DNA of 22,400 nt from DASQHW01 sp038209365 (GTDB taxonomy: Bacteria > Actinomycetota > Acidimicrobiia > IMCC26256 > PALSA-610), in the NCBI GenBank assembly GCA_038209365.1, contig JBBQXS010000060.1:1-22400 (forward strand), read 5' to 3'. Under the pieces are notes generated by a model that ran no database searches, was not told the origin of the DNA, and saw only the letters and a list, made by a program, of their open reading frames with translations. This document shows, in pieces, positions 6,878 through 15,256 of this stretch (position 1 is the stretch's first letter; each line of letters starts with the position of its first letter). A program made the position numbers and the translations under genes.

Positions 6878-7912
6878 ATGGCGTATCGAGCGGCGGTCGT
6901 CGGCGCGTCCGGCTACACGGGCGCCGAGTTGCTCCGGCTCCTCGCGGGCCACGGTGAGATCCAGGTCGTGCACGTCACGGCCGAGGCCAACGCGGGCGCC
7001 CGCGTGGCCGACCTGTATCCCGCGCTCACACCGGCGTACCCCGATGCCACGTTGGCCCCGCTCGACGCCGCAGATCTGCGCGGTCTCGACGTCGTGTTCT
7101 GTGCGTTGCCGCACGGTGCGAGCCAGGCGCTGCTGCCCGGACTCGTCGACGACGTCGCCCACATCATTGATCTCGGCGCCGACTTCCGGCTGCCGCCGGA
7201 CGTGTACGCGCGCTGGTACGGCGAGGCGCATGCGGCACCGGACGTCGTGGGCCGGTTCGCGTACGGTCTCGTCGAGCTGTACCGCGACGAGCTCGCAAAC
7301 CACGCGCACGTCGCATCGCCCGGGTGTTACCCGACCGCCGTCAGCCTTGCGTGCGCGCCGCTCCTCGCGTTGAAGCTGGTCGAACCGCGCGTGATCGCCG
7401 ACGCGGTGTCGGGTGTGTCGGGTGCGGGACGGGGCCTCAAGACGACGAGTCTGTTCTCGGAGGCCAACGAGAACGTCTCGGCGTACGGCCTTCTCACGCA
7501 CCGGCACACCGCGGAGATGGAACAGGCGCTGTCGAAGGTTGCGAAACGTCATGTGGACGTGCTGTTCACGCCGCACCTCGTGCCGACGACCCGCGGCCTC
7601 CTGGCTACCTGTTATGCGCGCTCGGCGACGGCCGGGCTGTCGACGGCGCGTCTGCTGGAGCACTACCGCGAGTTCTACGCGTCCGATCCGTGCGTCGTGG
7701 TGGTCGACGAGCCATCGGGGACCAAGGCCACGTACGGCGCCAACGTCGTGCACGTCACGGTGCGCTTCGACGAGCGGACCGCCACCGTGATCGCGATTGC
7801 AGCCGAGGACAACCTGGTCAAGGGGGCGTCGGGCCAGATGATCCAGGCGGCGAACATCCTGCTGGGCATGCCCGAGACCACCGGCCTTCCGTTGCTCGGA
7901 ATTCAGCCGTGA
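6878..7912 (+). CDS. argC: N-acetyl-gamma-glutamyl-phosphate reductase
   Basis: ArgC is the NADPH-dependent reductase that makes N-acetylglutamate semialdehyde, the third step of arginine synthesis. The 344-residue protein has the Rossmann motif GASGYTGAELLRLL (G9-x-x-G-Y-T-G15), the catalytic cysteine C150 in ASPGCYPTAV, and H208-R-H210-TAEMEQ with the conserved active-site histidine. ATG 6878 is preferred over the open frame's ATG six codons upstream because it gives the normal MAYRAAVVGASGYTG start, and because the upstream one leaves almost no room for a promoter. It is the first gene of argCJBDFRGH. No ribosome binding site precedes it, and a TATTGT seven bases upstream suggests leaderless initiation. 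Its stop overlaps argJ as GTGA. Confidence 0.97.
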   Translation: MAYRAAVVGASGYTGAELLRLLAGHGEIQVVHVTAEANAGARVADLYPALTPAYPDATLAPLDAADLRGLDVVFCALPHGASQALLPGLVDDVAHIIDLGADFRLPPDVYARWYGEAHAAPDVVGRFAYGLVELYRDELANHAHVASPGCYPTAVSLACAPLLALKLVEPRVIADAVSGVSGAGRGLKTTSLFSEANENVSAYGLLTHRHTAEMEQALSKVAKRHVDVLFTPHLVPTTRGLLATCYARSATAGLSTARLLEHYREFYASDPCVVVVDEPSGTKATYGANVVHVTVRFDERTATVIAIAAEDNLVKGASGQMIQAANILLGMPETTGLPLLGIQP

Positions 7913-9066
7913 GCGTCGTCGCCGCGTCAGGCTTCGTCGCCGGAGGAATCGCGTGCGGTATCAAACCGTCGGGCGCACCTGACCTCGCGATCGTCGCGAC
8001 CGAGGATCGCACCGCGGTTGCCGCCGCGGGCGTGTTCACGACGAATTTCGCGCAGGCGGCGCCGGTGCAGGTGTCGCAACGACATCTGCGCGATGGTCGC
8101 GCCGGGTCCGTCGTCCTCAGCTCCGGCAATGCGAACGCGGCGACCGGCGAGTCGGGCCGGCGTGACGCCGCGCGCATGTGCGAGCTCGCCGCCGGGGGAC
8201 TGGGTCTCGCGACCGAAGACGTCCTCGTGTGCTCGACGGGTCTGATCGGGATACCGATGCCGATGGACGCGCTCGAGGTCGGCATCCCGAAGCTGTGCGG
8301 ACAGCTCGCGGCGGACGGCGGCACCGCGGCGGCGCGAGCGATCATGACCACCGACACCGTCGCGAAGGAAGCGTTGGCACGCGCCGGTGCCGCGACCGTC
8401 GGCGGGATGGCGAAGGGCGCGGCGATGCTCTCTCCCGCAATGGCGACGATGCTCGCCGTCGTCACCACCGACGCCGGCGTCGAACAGCCGCTCCTCGGCC
8501 GCGCGCTGACGCGTGCGGTCGCGGAGACGTTCGATTGTCTGTCGGTCGACGGCTGCCGCTCGACGAACGACACAGTGCTCGTGCTGGCCAGCGGGCGCGC
8601 CGGCGCCGTCGACGCGCACGCGTTCGTCGACGCGCTCACCGAGGTGTGTGGCTCGCTCGCGGAGCAGATGGCGCGCGACGCGGAGGGCGCGACGAAGTTC
8701 GTGCGCATCCGCGTGGTCGGTGCGCGTTCCGACGGTGACGCCCGGACGGCGGCGCGCGCGGTTGCGAACAGCCAGCTCGTACAGTGCTCGCTCAACGGCC
8801 AGGACCCGTATTGGGGCCGCGTGCTGTCCGAGCTCGGCGCGAGCGGCGCGCTCATCGACCCCGAACGGGTCGACATCGCGTTCAACGGGGTCACGGTGGC
8901 CCGGGAGGGCGTTGCCTGCGGACACGACGAGGCGGCGCTCGCGGTCGCGATGGCGGCCCGCGACATCGAGATCCGCTGCGATCTGCACCTGGCGCACGGC
9001 GCGGCGACGGTGCTGACCACTGACTTGTCGCACGCGTACATCGACGAAAACCGGCGCACGTCATGA
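7909..9066 (+). CDS. argJ: Bifunctional ornithine acetyltransferase / N-acetylglutamate synthase
   Basis: ArgJ transfers the acetyl group from N-acetylornithine to glutamate (acetyl cycling). Many homologues also use acetyl-CoA, so they serve as the first enzyme as well. The 385-residue product has the autoprocessing site: KGAAMLSPAMATMLAVVTTDAG contains the Ala-Thr pair, with Thr180 expected to become the N-terminal nucleophile of the beta chain after self-cleavage. The C-terminus ends HAYIDENRRTS, like other ArgJ proteins. GTG 7909 overlaps the argC stop, and the argJ stop overlaps argB as ATGA. No separate acetylglutamate synthase is seen in the window, which fits a bifunctional ArgJ but does not prove it. 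Confidence 0.97.
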   Translation: MSVVAASGFVAGGIACGIKPSGAPDLAIVATEDRTAVAAAGVFTTNFAQAAPVQVSQRHLRDGRAGSVVLSSGNANAATGESGRRDAARMCELAAGGLGLATEDVLVCSTGLIGIPMPMDALEVGIPKLCGQLAADGGTAAARAIMTTDTVAKEALARAGAATVGGMAKGAAMLSPAMATMLAVVTTDAGVEQPLLGRALTRAVAETFDCLSVDGCRSTNDTVLVLASGRAGAVDAHAFVDALTEVCGSLAEQMARDAEGATKFVRIRVVGARSDGDARTAARAVANSQLVQCSLNGQDPYWGRVLSELGASGALIDPERVDIAFNGVTVAREGVACGHDEAALAVAMAARDIEIRCDLHLAHGAATVLTTDLSHAYIDENRRTS

Positions 9067-9935
9067 GCGCCTTCGATCCTCGAACCGCCGACGCCGGTGA
9101 CAAGGCCCGCATCCTCGCCGAGGCCCTGCCGTACATTCGGGAGTTCTCGGGCCGCACGGTGGTGATCAAGTACGGCGGCCACGCGATGGACGACGCCGGC
9201 CTGGCGGAGCTGTTCGCGACCGACGTCGTGTTGATGCGGCTCGTCGGCATGAACCCGGTCGTCGTGCACGGCGGCGGACCGCAGATCACCGACCTCATGC
9301 GCCGTCTCGGCAAGGAGCCGGAGTTCGTCGACGGCCGGCGTGTCACCGATGCCGAGACCGTCGACATCGTGCGCATGGCCCTCGTCGGCAAGGTCAACCG
9401 CGAGATCGTGGCGTCCGTGAACCGGCTCGGCTCGTACGCGGTCGGTCTCTCGGGCGAGGACGCAGGGTTGATCCGTGTCGACCAGCGCGACCCCCGGCTC
9501 GGTTTCGTCGGCGATGTGCGCGCGATCGACCCCACGATGGTGTTGCGGTTGTTGCGCGAGGAGCTGATCCCGGTGATCGCAACGGTGGGTGTCGACGACA
9601 GCGGTCAGGCGTACAACGTCAACGCGGACACAGTGGCCGGCGCGATCGCCGAATCGTTGAGCGCCGAGAAGCTCGTGTACCTCACCGACGTCGCGGGCAT
9701 CTACGGCGACTGGCCCGATGAATCGTCACTGATCTCGCGCGTCGACGTCGAGGGGCTCGAGAAGTTGATCGCGGACGGCAAGGCGTCGGATGGCATGATC
9801 CCGAAGCTCGAATCGTGCGCGCATGCGCTCCGCCACGGCGTACGTCGCGCGCACATCCTGGACGGGCGGTTGCCGCACGCGCTGCTGCTCGAATTCTTCA
9901 CGCGAGAAGGCGTCGGAACGATGGTCCATTCGTGA
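9063..9935 (+). CDS. argB: Acetylglutamate kinase
   Basis: ArgB phosphorylates N-acetylglutamate with ATP, the committed step that is usually feedback-inhibited by arginine in organisms with the acetyl cycle. The 290-residue protein has the amino-acid-kinase glycine motif VVIKYGGHAM (Lys36), the substrate-binding VVVHGGGPQI (G70-G72), and a nucleotide-binding half with YNVNADTVAGAIA and a late GMIPKLE segment. An N-terminal extension of about 28 residues before the kinase core (with the helix KARILAEALPYIREF) resembles the arginine-sensitive hexameric type. ATG 9063 overlaps the argJ stop, and its own stop overlaps the argD GTG. Confidence 0.97.
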   Translation: MSAFDPRTADAGDKARILAEALPYIREFSGRTVVIKYGGHAMDDAGLAELFATDVVLMRLVGMNPVVVHGGGPQITDLMRRLGKEPEFVDGRRVTDAETVDIVRMALVGKVNREIVASVNRLGSYAVGLSGEDAGLIRVDQRDPRLGFVGDVRAIDPTMVLRLLREELIPVIATVGVDDSGQAYNVNADTVAGAIAESLSAEKLVYLTDVAGIYGDWPDESSLISRVDVEGLEKLIADGKASDGMIPKLESCAHALRHGVRRAHILDGRLPHALLLEFFTREGVGTMVHS

Positions 9936-11122
9936 AATTCACTCTGGAGGAGCTGCAGGCACTCGACGCGGCGCACGTCATGCAGACGTACGGCCGCTTG
10001 CCGGTCGCGTTCGTGCGCGGCGCGGGGACGCGGCTGTGGGACAGCGACGGCAAGGAGTACCTGGACTTCCTCACCGGATTGGCCGTCACGTCGCTCGGCC
10101 ATGCCCACCCCGAGGTCGCCGACGCGATCGGCGACCAAGCGCGCACGCTGCTGCACGTGTCGAACCTCTACTACAACGACGTGCAACCCCAGGTCGCAGC
10201 AAAGCTCGATGCGCTGCTCGGCGGTGGCGGCCGCGTGTTCTTCTGCAACTCGGGCGCCGAGGCCAACGAGTGCGCGATCAAGCTCGCGCGCCGTCACGGT
10301 CAGCGAAACGGCGGCCCCGAGCGCTTCCACGTCCTCAGCGCGTACGGGTCGTTCCACGGGCGGACGCTGACGACGCTCGCCGCAACCGGCCAGCCCCAAA
10401 AGCAAGAGACGTTCCAGCCCCTCCCCGCGGGATTTCGCCAGGTGGCATTCGACGATCTCGATGCGCTCGCGGCGGCGATGGACGATCGAGTCGCGGCAGT
10501 GCTGCTCGAGCCGGTGCAAGGTGAAGGCGGCGTCAATCCCGCGACGGCCGACTACCTGCACGGTGTCCGCCGTTTGTGCGACGAGCGCGAGGCGTTGTTC
10601 ATCGTCGACGAGGTGCAGACCGGCCTCGGACGTACGGGCGCCTGGTTCGGGTTCCAGCACGCCGGTGTGGCACCCGACATCGTGACGATGGCGAAGGCGC
10701 TCGGGAACGGTGTGCCCATCGGCGCGTGCTGGGCCCGGGCCGACGTCGCGTCCGCGTTCGCGGCGGGCGATCATGCCACGACCTTTGGCGGCCAGCCGCT
10801 CGCCGCCCGGGCTGCGCTCACAGTGCTCGGCATCATGGAGCGCGAAGACGTACCGGCCCGCGCCACCCGCGCGGGGACCCGGCTGACCGAGATGCTCACG
10901 AAGCTGGACGGTATTGCCGATGTGCGCGGCGCCGGCCTGCTGATCGCCGCCGAGCTGGCGGGGGAGCGAGACGCGAAGGAGGTCGCCCAGCGCTGCCTCG
11001 ACGACGGGCTCGTGCTGAACGCCGTCACGCCCACGGCGCTGCGATTGGCGCCGCCGTTGCTGGTGACCGACGGAGAGATCGACGCGGCGGTTGCAATTAT
11101 CGAGAAGGCGCTGCGCGCATGA
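9932..11122 (+). CDS. argD: Acetylornithine aminotransferase
   Basis: ArgD is a PLP-dependent class III aminotransferase converting N-acetylglutamate semialdehyde to N-acetylornithine with glutamate as amino donor. The 396-residue product shows FFCNSGAEANECAIKLAR, SFHGRT, the PLP-binding Asp segment FIVDEVQTGLGRTG, and the Schiff-base lysine Lys255 in TMAKALGNGVPIGA. It then shows TTFGGQPLAARAAL. GTG 9932 overlaps the argB stop as GTGA and gives a start (MKFTLEELQALD) of normal length; the open frame further upstream is a shadow within argB. The stop overlaps argF as ATGA. Such enzymes can also act on succinyl-diaminopimelate, which cannot be judged here. Confidence 0.97.
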   Translation: MKFTLEELQALDAAHVMQTYGRLPVAFVRGAGTRLWDSDGKEYLDFLTGLAVTSLGHAHPEVADAIGDQARTLLHVSNLYYNDVQPQVAAKLDALLGGGGRVFFCNSGAEANECAIKLARRHGQRNGGPERFHVLSAYGSFHGRTLTTLAATGQPQKQETFQPLPAGFRQVAFDDLDALAAAMDDRVAAVLLEPVQGEGGVNPATADYLHGVRRLCDEREALFIVDEVQTGLGRTGAWFGFQHAGVAPDIVTMAKALGNGVPIGACWARADVASAFAAGDHATTFGGQPLAARAALTVLGIMEREDVPARATRAGTRLTEMLTKLDGIADVRGAGLLIAAELAGERDAKEVAQRCLDDGLVLNAVTPTALRLAPPLLVTDGEIDAAVAIIEKALRA

Positions 11123-12075
11123 CCGGAACCGCGACGAGGAACTTCTTGGAGGTCGACGACCTCGATCCGGCGCGGCTGCGCGCGCTGCTCGACCATGCGG
11201 TCGCGTGGAAGGCCGATCCCACGCAGCTGCCATCGGTGTTGGCGGGGCGCGCTGTCACGGCACTGTTCCAGAAGCCGTCGGCACGCACGCGGATCTCGGT
11301 CGAGGTTGCCGTGGCGACGCTCGGCGGCCACCCGATCTATGCGCGCGAAGAGGAGGTCGGCCTCGATGTTCGTGAGACGGTCGAAGACGTTGCCCGCACG
11401 ATGGCCGGCATGTGCGCGGCGATCGCGGCGCGCGTGTTCGAGCATTCGATCCTCGAGCGTATGGCCGCCGTGGTGGACGTGCCCATCGTCAACCTTCTCT
11501 CGGATCTCGGGCACCCGTGTCAGGCGCTCGCCGACCTGCTCACGATCCGCGAGCACTTCGGCGCACTGGAGGGCCGGCGGGTGGCGTACATCGGCGACGG
11601 CAACAACGTCGCGGCCTCACTGGCGTTCGGCGCCGCGCTGACCGGTCTCGAGCTCGTCGTCGCTTCCCCCGACGGCTACGAGCTGGCCGGCTCGATCGTT
11701 GATCGGGCGCGCAACCTCGGCGGTGTCGTGGAATGTGCCGGCGATCCGTACGACGCCGTGCGCGACGCGGATGTCGTGTACACCGACGTGTGGACGTCGA
11801 TGGGACAAGAGGCCGAGCGGTCGCAGCGGTTGCGTGCGTTCGACGGGTGGACCGTCGACGGGCCGCTCATGAAGGCCGCACCCGAGCACGCAGTGTTCCT
11901 GCACTGCCTGCCCGCACATCGTGGCGAGGAGGTTGCTGCCGAGGTCATCGACGGTCCGCAGTCATTGGTGTGGCAGCAGGCCGCCAATCGCATGCATGCG
12001 GTGCGCGCCGTGCTCGTCGATCTCTTGCCGAGCGGCCCCGCGGTGAAGCCGTCGAGGGCAGAAGGCAGTCGGTGA
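11119..12075 (+). CDS. argF: Ornithine carbamoyltransferase, anabolic
   Basis: ArgF joins carbamoyl phosphate and ornithine to give citrulline in the cytoplasm. The 318-residue protein carries the carbamoyl-phosphate loop FQKPSARTR (S54-R58, with Ala where many have Thr), LSDLGHPCQALADL (HPCQ 132-135), the ornithine-binding DVWTSMGQE (223-231) and HCLPAHRGEE (262-270). Its place inside the biosynthetic cluster argues for the anabolic enzyme rather than the catabolic one of the arginine deiminase pathway. A hydrophilic tail of about 15 residues (PSGPAVKPSRAEGSR) extends past the fold. The start overlaps argD by four bases, and the stop shares one base with the argR ATG (TGATG). Confidence 0.97.
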   Translation: MTGTATRNFLEVDDLDPARLRALLDHAVAWKADPTQLPSVLAGRAVTALFQKPSARTRISVEVAVATLGGHPIYAREEEVGLDVRETVEDVARTMAGMCAAIAARVFEHSILERMAAVVDVPIVNLLSDLGHPCQALADLLTIREHFGALEGRRVAYIGDGNNVAASLAFGAALTGLELVVASPDGYELAGSIVDRARNLGGVVECAGDPYDAVRDADVVYTDVWTSMGQEAERSQRLRAFDGWTVDGPLMKAAPEHAVFLHCLPAHRGEEVAAEVIDGPQSLVWQQAANRMHAVRAVLVDLLPSGPAVKPSRAEGSR

Positions 12076-12545
12076 TGTCCACGCTCGGCAAACCGCAACG
12101 GCAGCATCGCATCCTGCGCATCCTCGAGGAACAACCCGTGTCGAGTCAGGCGCAACTCGTGCAGATGCTCGAAGGTGCAGGAATTGTGGCGACGCAGGCG
12201 ACGGTCAGCCGCGACCTCGAAGAGCTGGGCGCGGTAAAGGTGCGGATCCCCGGCGGCGCCATGGCCTACGCGATTCCCGATTTCACGCGCGAGCGCGCCC
12301 CGTCGGATGATCACCTCAAACGCTTGATGAGCGAGTTCGTGGTCGAGGTCGCGCACAGTGCGAACATCGTGGTGTTGCGCACGCCACCGGGCAGCGCGCA
12401 CGTGGTGGCGAGCGCGCTCGACCGCGCGTCATTGGGCGATGTGCTCGGTACGGTTGCCGGAGACGACACGGTGCTCGTCGTGTGCAATGAGTCCGTCGGC
12501 GGCGCCGCGGTCGCAAGTGAGCTCGCCGGGCTGGCCGGGTTGTGA
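12075..12545 (+). CDS. argR: Arginine repressor
   Basis: ArgR is the arginine-sensing hexameric repressor of arginine genes and probably controls this operon, including itself. The 156-residue product has an N-terminal winged helix-turn-helix (recognition part TQATVSRDLEELGAVKV, ~40-56) and a C-terminal oligomerisation and arginine-binding domain with GTVAGDDTVLVVC (125-137), whose GDDT aspartates contact arginine in known ArgR structures. ATG 12075 overlaps the argF stop by one base (TGATG); a GTG at 12072 is a possible alternative start one codon earlier. A gene-internal position between argF and argG is the standard actinobacterial order. A candidate target site is the repeat pair beside the argC start. 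Confidence 0.96.
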   Translation: MSTLGKPQRQHRILRILEEQPVSSQAQLVQMLEGAGIVATQATVSRDLEELGAVKVRIPGGAMAYAIPDFTRERAPSDDHLKRLMSEFVVEVAHSANIVVLRTPPGSAHVVASALDRASLGDVLGTVAGDDTVLVVCNESVGGAAVASELAGLAGL

Positions 12546-12585
12546 TGCGGCGAACGGAGCGCAGGCGCAGTGAGCTCGCCGGGCT
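12516..12585 (+). repeat. 17-bp direct repeat spanning argR end and argG leader
   Basis: AGTGAGCTCGCCGGGCT occurs at 12516-12532, inside the last codons of argR, and again at 12569-12585, upstream of argG. The copies start 53 bp apart and match at all 17 bases. The second copy includes a GTG that is in frame with argG, but the better start is TTG 12612. The repeat could be a small local duplication or a regulatory element; nothing further identifies it. Confidence 0.6.
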
Positions 12586-12611
12586 CGCGGAACTCTAGGA
12601 GAGGATTCGTC

Positions 12612-13820
12612 TTGCCGAAACGGGTGGTACTCGCGTACTCCGGTGGCCTCGACACGTCGGTCGCGGTGCGGTGGATGCGCGAGGAGTGGGGTGTCGAGGT
12701 GATCGCGTGCGCGGTCGACGTCGGACAGCTCGCCGCGGGTGAGGAAGCAACCATCCGGGAACGGGCCGAAGCGGCCGGGGCCGTCGAAGTGGAGATCATC
12801 GACGCGCGCGACCACTTCGCGCACGACTTCATTGCGCCCGCACTGGCAGCCAACGCGTTGTACGAGGGCAAGTATCCGCTCGTGTCCGCGCTGTCGCGTC
12901 CTGTCATCACCGAGCACCTGGTTGCCTCCGCGCGCCGTCACCGCGCGGACGCGGTGTCGCACGGCTGCACCGGGAAGGGGAACGACCAGGTGCGCTTCGA
13001 GGTGTCGTCACGGGTACTGGCACCCGACCTCGACGTGCTCGCACCCGTGCGCGTGTGGGGCCTGAGCCGCGCCGATTGCATCGAGCTCGCCGCGAAGTGG
13101 GACATCCCGATCTCCGCGTCGAAGGAGAAGCTGTACTCGATCGACGAGAACATGTGGGGCCGCGCGATCGAATGCGGCGTGCTCGAGAACCCGTGGTCGC
13201 TCCCGCCCGAGCAGCCGTTTACCCTGACCCGCGCTCCGAAGGACGCGCCCAGCGAGTCGAAGGAGATCGTCGTCGGTTTCGAACGGGGTGTGCCGGTGTC
13301 ACTCGACGGCACGACCGTCGGACTCGTCGAGTTGATCGCGGTGCTCGGCGAGGTCGTCGGGAGCTACGGCTGGGGTCGCATCGACATGGTCGAGAACCGG
13401 CGTGTGGGCATCAAGAGCCGCGAGGTGTACGAGTGCCCTGCGTCACTCGCCCTGATCCTGGCGCACAAGGACTTGGAAGGCATCACGCTCGAGCGGGACG
13501 TCGCACGCGAGAAGCAACGGTTGGAGATTCGCATCGCGGAGCTGATCTACGACGGCCTGTGGCACACGCCATTGATGCGTGCGCTCGAGGCGTTCATGCA
13601 GTCGACGCAGGAGCACGTGACCGGTGAGGTCCGGTTGCGACTGGAAGCCGGACGCTGCGACGCTGTCGGTCGGCGCGCGCCGCGATCGCTGTACGACCAC
13701 GACCTCGCGACGTACGACGCCGACGACGCGTTCCGTCACGCCGACTCCGAAGGGTTCGTGCGGCTGTGGGGACTGTCGGCGGAGACGTGGTCGCGTCGCC
13801 AGGGCCCGGGTGCTTCGTGA
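12612..13820 (+). CDS. argG: Argininosuccinate synthase
   Basis: ArgG condenses citrulline and aspartate, using ATP, to argininosuccinate. The 402-residue protein starts MPKRVVLAYSGGLDTSVAVRW in pieces, with the PP-loop AYSGGLDTS at residues 8-16, and continues with HGCTGKGNDQVRFE and SIDENMWGRAIE, all family hallmarks. TTG 12612 is preferred: it gives the standard short N-terminus and has AGGAGAGG at 12597-12604 at good spacing. A GTG at 12570 in the same frame would add 14 residues unlike the family. Unlike the other arg junctions, 66 bp separate it from argR, so it has its own ribosome binding site and possibly its own regulation. The stop overlaps the argH GTG. Confidence 0.96.
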   Translation: MPKRVVLAYSGGLDTSVAVRWMREEWGVEVIACAVDVGQLAAGEEATIRERAEAAGAVEVEIIDARDHFAHDFIAPALAANALYEGKYPLVSALSRPVITEHLVASARRHRADAVSHGCTGKGNDQVRFEVSSRVLAPDLDVLAPVRVWGLSRADCIELAAKWDIPISASKEKLYSIDENMWGRAIECGVLENPWSLPPEQPFTLTRAPKDAPSESKEIVVGFERGVPVSLDGTTVGLVELIAVLGEVVGSYGWGRIDMVENRRVGIKSREVYECPASLALILAHKDLEGITLERDVAREKQRLEIRIAELIYDGLWHTPLMRALEAFMQSTQEHVTGEVRLRLEAGRCDAVGRRAPRSLYDHDLATYDADDAFRHADSEGFVRLWGLSAETWSRRQGPGAS

Positions 13821-15256
13821 CCGATTCGGAACGGTCGACCGGCCAGGGCCCGAGCGGCCCCGCCGAGCGGACGAACCGTCCGTTGTGGCACGGCCGCTTC
13901 GGCGAAGGACCCGCCGACGAGCTGCTCGCGTTCACGGTCAGCCTGCCGTTCGACATCCGTTTGGCCGGAGACGACCTCACCGGGTCGCGCGCGCACGTGC
14001 GCATGCTCGAGCGAGTCGGCTTGCTGACCAATGAAGAGGCTTCGGTGGTCACCGTGGCCCTCGACCGCGTGGAGATGGAGCTCCAGACCGCCGTCTTCAC
14101 GTTCGTGCCCAGCGACGAGGACATCCACACCGCCATCGAACGGCGGGTCACGGAGATCGCGGGCGCCGCCGGCGCCAAGCTGCACACGGGCCGCAGCCGC
14201 AACGACCAGGTCGCGCTCGATCTCAGGCTGTTCCTGCGGCGCGAGGGCCGGGGGCAGGTTCGACGGCTGCACGCCCTGCAGCGGGTGCTGCTGCAGCGGG
14301 CGGAGGAATCGAACGAGATCGCGCTCCCGGGCTACACCCACCTCCAGCGCGCGCAGCCGGTGTTGCTCTCGCACCATCTGCTCGCGCACTTCTGGGCGCT
14401 CGCTCGCGACGTGGACCGCTGGCGCGACTGCCTCGCGCGCGCGGACGTCTCACCGCTCGGCGCGGGCGCGCTGGCGGGTTCGAGCCTGCCGCTCGATCCG
14501 GCCTCGGTGGCGCACGATCTCGAGTTCGCCCGTGCGTTCGACAACTCGCTCGATGCGGTCGGCGACCGCGACTTCGTCGCCGAGGCGTTGTTCGTCGCCG
14601 CGCTCACCCAGGTGCACTTGTCGCGTATCGGCGAGGAGATCGTGCTGTGGGCGGCCGAGGAGTTCGGATTCGTGCAACTCTCGGATGCGTACGCGACCGG
14701 TTCTTCGATGCTGCCGCAGAAGAAGAACCCCGATATCGCCGAGCTCGCGCGCGGGAAGGCCGGGCGCCTCATCGGCGATCTCGCCGGTTTCCTCGCGACG
14801 TTGAAGGGGTTGCCGCTCGCCTACAACCGAGACCTGCAAGAGGACAAGGAGCCGCTCTTCGACGCGCTCGACACCTGCGCCCTGTCCCTGTCGGCGATGA
14901 CCGGCCTCCTGGCGACGGTCACGTTCGTGGACACGACGATGACCGCTGCTGCCGACAGTCCCGCGAACGCGGCAACCGATCTTGCCGAGTATCTCGTCGA
15001 TCACGGCACACCCTTCCGCGACGCGCACGCGATCGTGGGCGCGCTCGTTCGCCAGTCGGTGGAGCGTGGTGTACCACTCGACGAGCTGGTGCTGAACGAT
15101 CCGAGACTCGGACCCGAGTGCCTCCCGTTGCTCGAGCCGGGCAGCGCCGTGCGACGTCGCACCACGCCCGGCGGCGGCGGTCCCGGGCCGGTTGCGCGTC
15201 AGCTCGAATCGGCGCGCGAACAACTCGAGCGCCAGCAGGCGTGGCTCGAGCACTAG
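13817..15256 (+). CDS. argH: Argininosuccinate lyase
   Basis: ArgH splits argininosuccinate into arginine and fumarate, the last step of the pathway. It belongs to the fumarase/aspartase superfamily. The 479-residue product has TGRSRNDQ, GYTHLQRAQP with the catalytic-region His, and the superfamily signature GSSMLPQKKNP (from Gly295), whose second serine is the expected catalytic base on the flexible loop. GTG 13817 overlaps the argG stop as GTGA. The first ~25 residues (TDSERSTGQGPSGPAERTNR) are a disordered extension ahead of the usual LWHGRF start. The C-terminal end (LESAREQLERQQAW) is charged and helical. It is overlapped by the downstream glycosylase gene. Confidence 0.96.
   Translation: MTDSERSTGQGPSGPAERTNRPLWHGRFGEGPADELLAFTVSLPFDIRLAGDDLTGSRAHVRMLERVGLLTNEEASVVTVALDRVEMELQTAVFTFVPSDEDIHTAIERRVTEIAGAAGAKLHTGRSRNDQVALDLRLFLRREGRGQVRRLHALQRVLLQRAEESNEIALPGYTHLQRAQPVLLSHHLLAHFWALARDVDRWRDCLARADVSPLGAGALAGSSLPLDPASVAHDLEFARAFDNSLDAVGDRDFVAEALFVAALTQVHLSRIGEEIVLWAAEEFGFVQLSDAYATGSSMLPQKKNPDIAELARGKAGRLIGDLAGFLATLKGLPLAYNRDLQEDKEPLFDALDTCALSLSAMTGLLATVTFVDTTMTAAADSPANAATDLAEYLVDHGTPFRDAHAIVGALVRQSVERGVPLDELVLNDPRLGPECLPLLEPGSAVRRRTTPGGGGPGPVARQLESAREQLERQQAWLEH

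Noticed and set aside
7818..9269. Long minus-strand open frame across argJ
   Set aside because: It is antisense to argJ with Ser/Ala/Arg-biased composition and no motif.
9701..11233. Long minus-strand open frame across argB/argD
   Set aside because: It is antisense to well-supported arg genes and has no recognisable domain.
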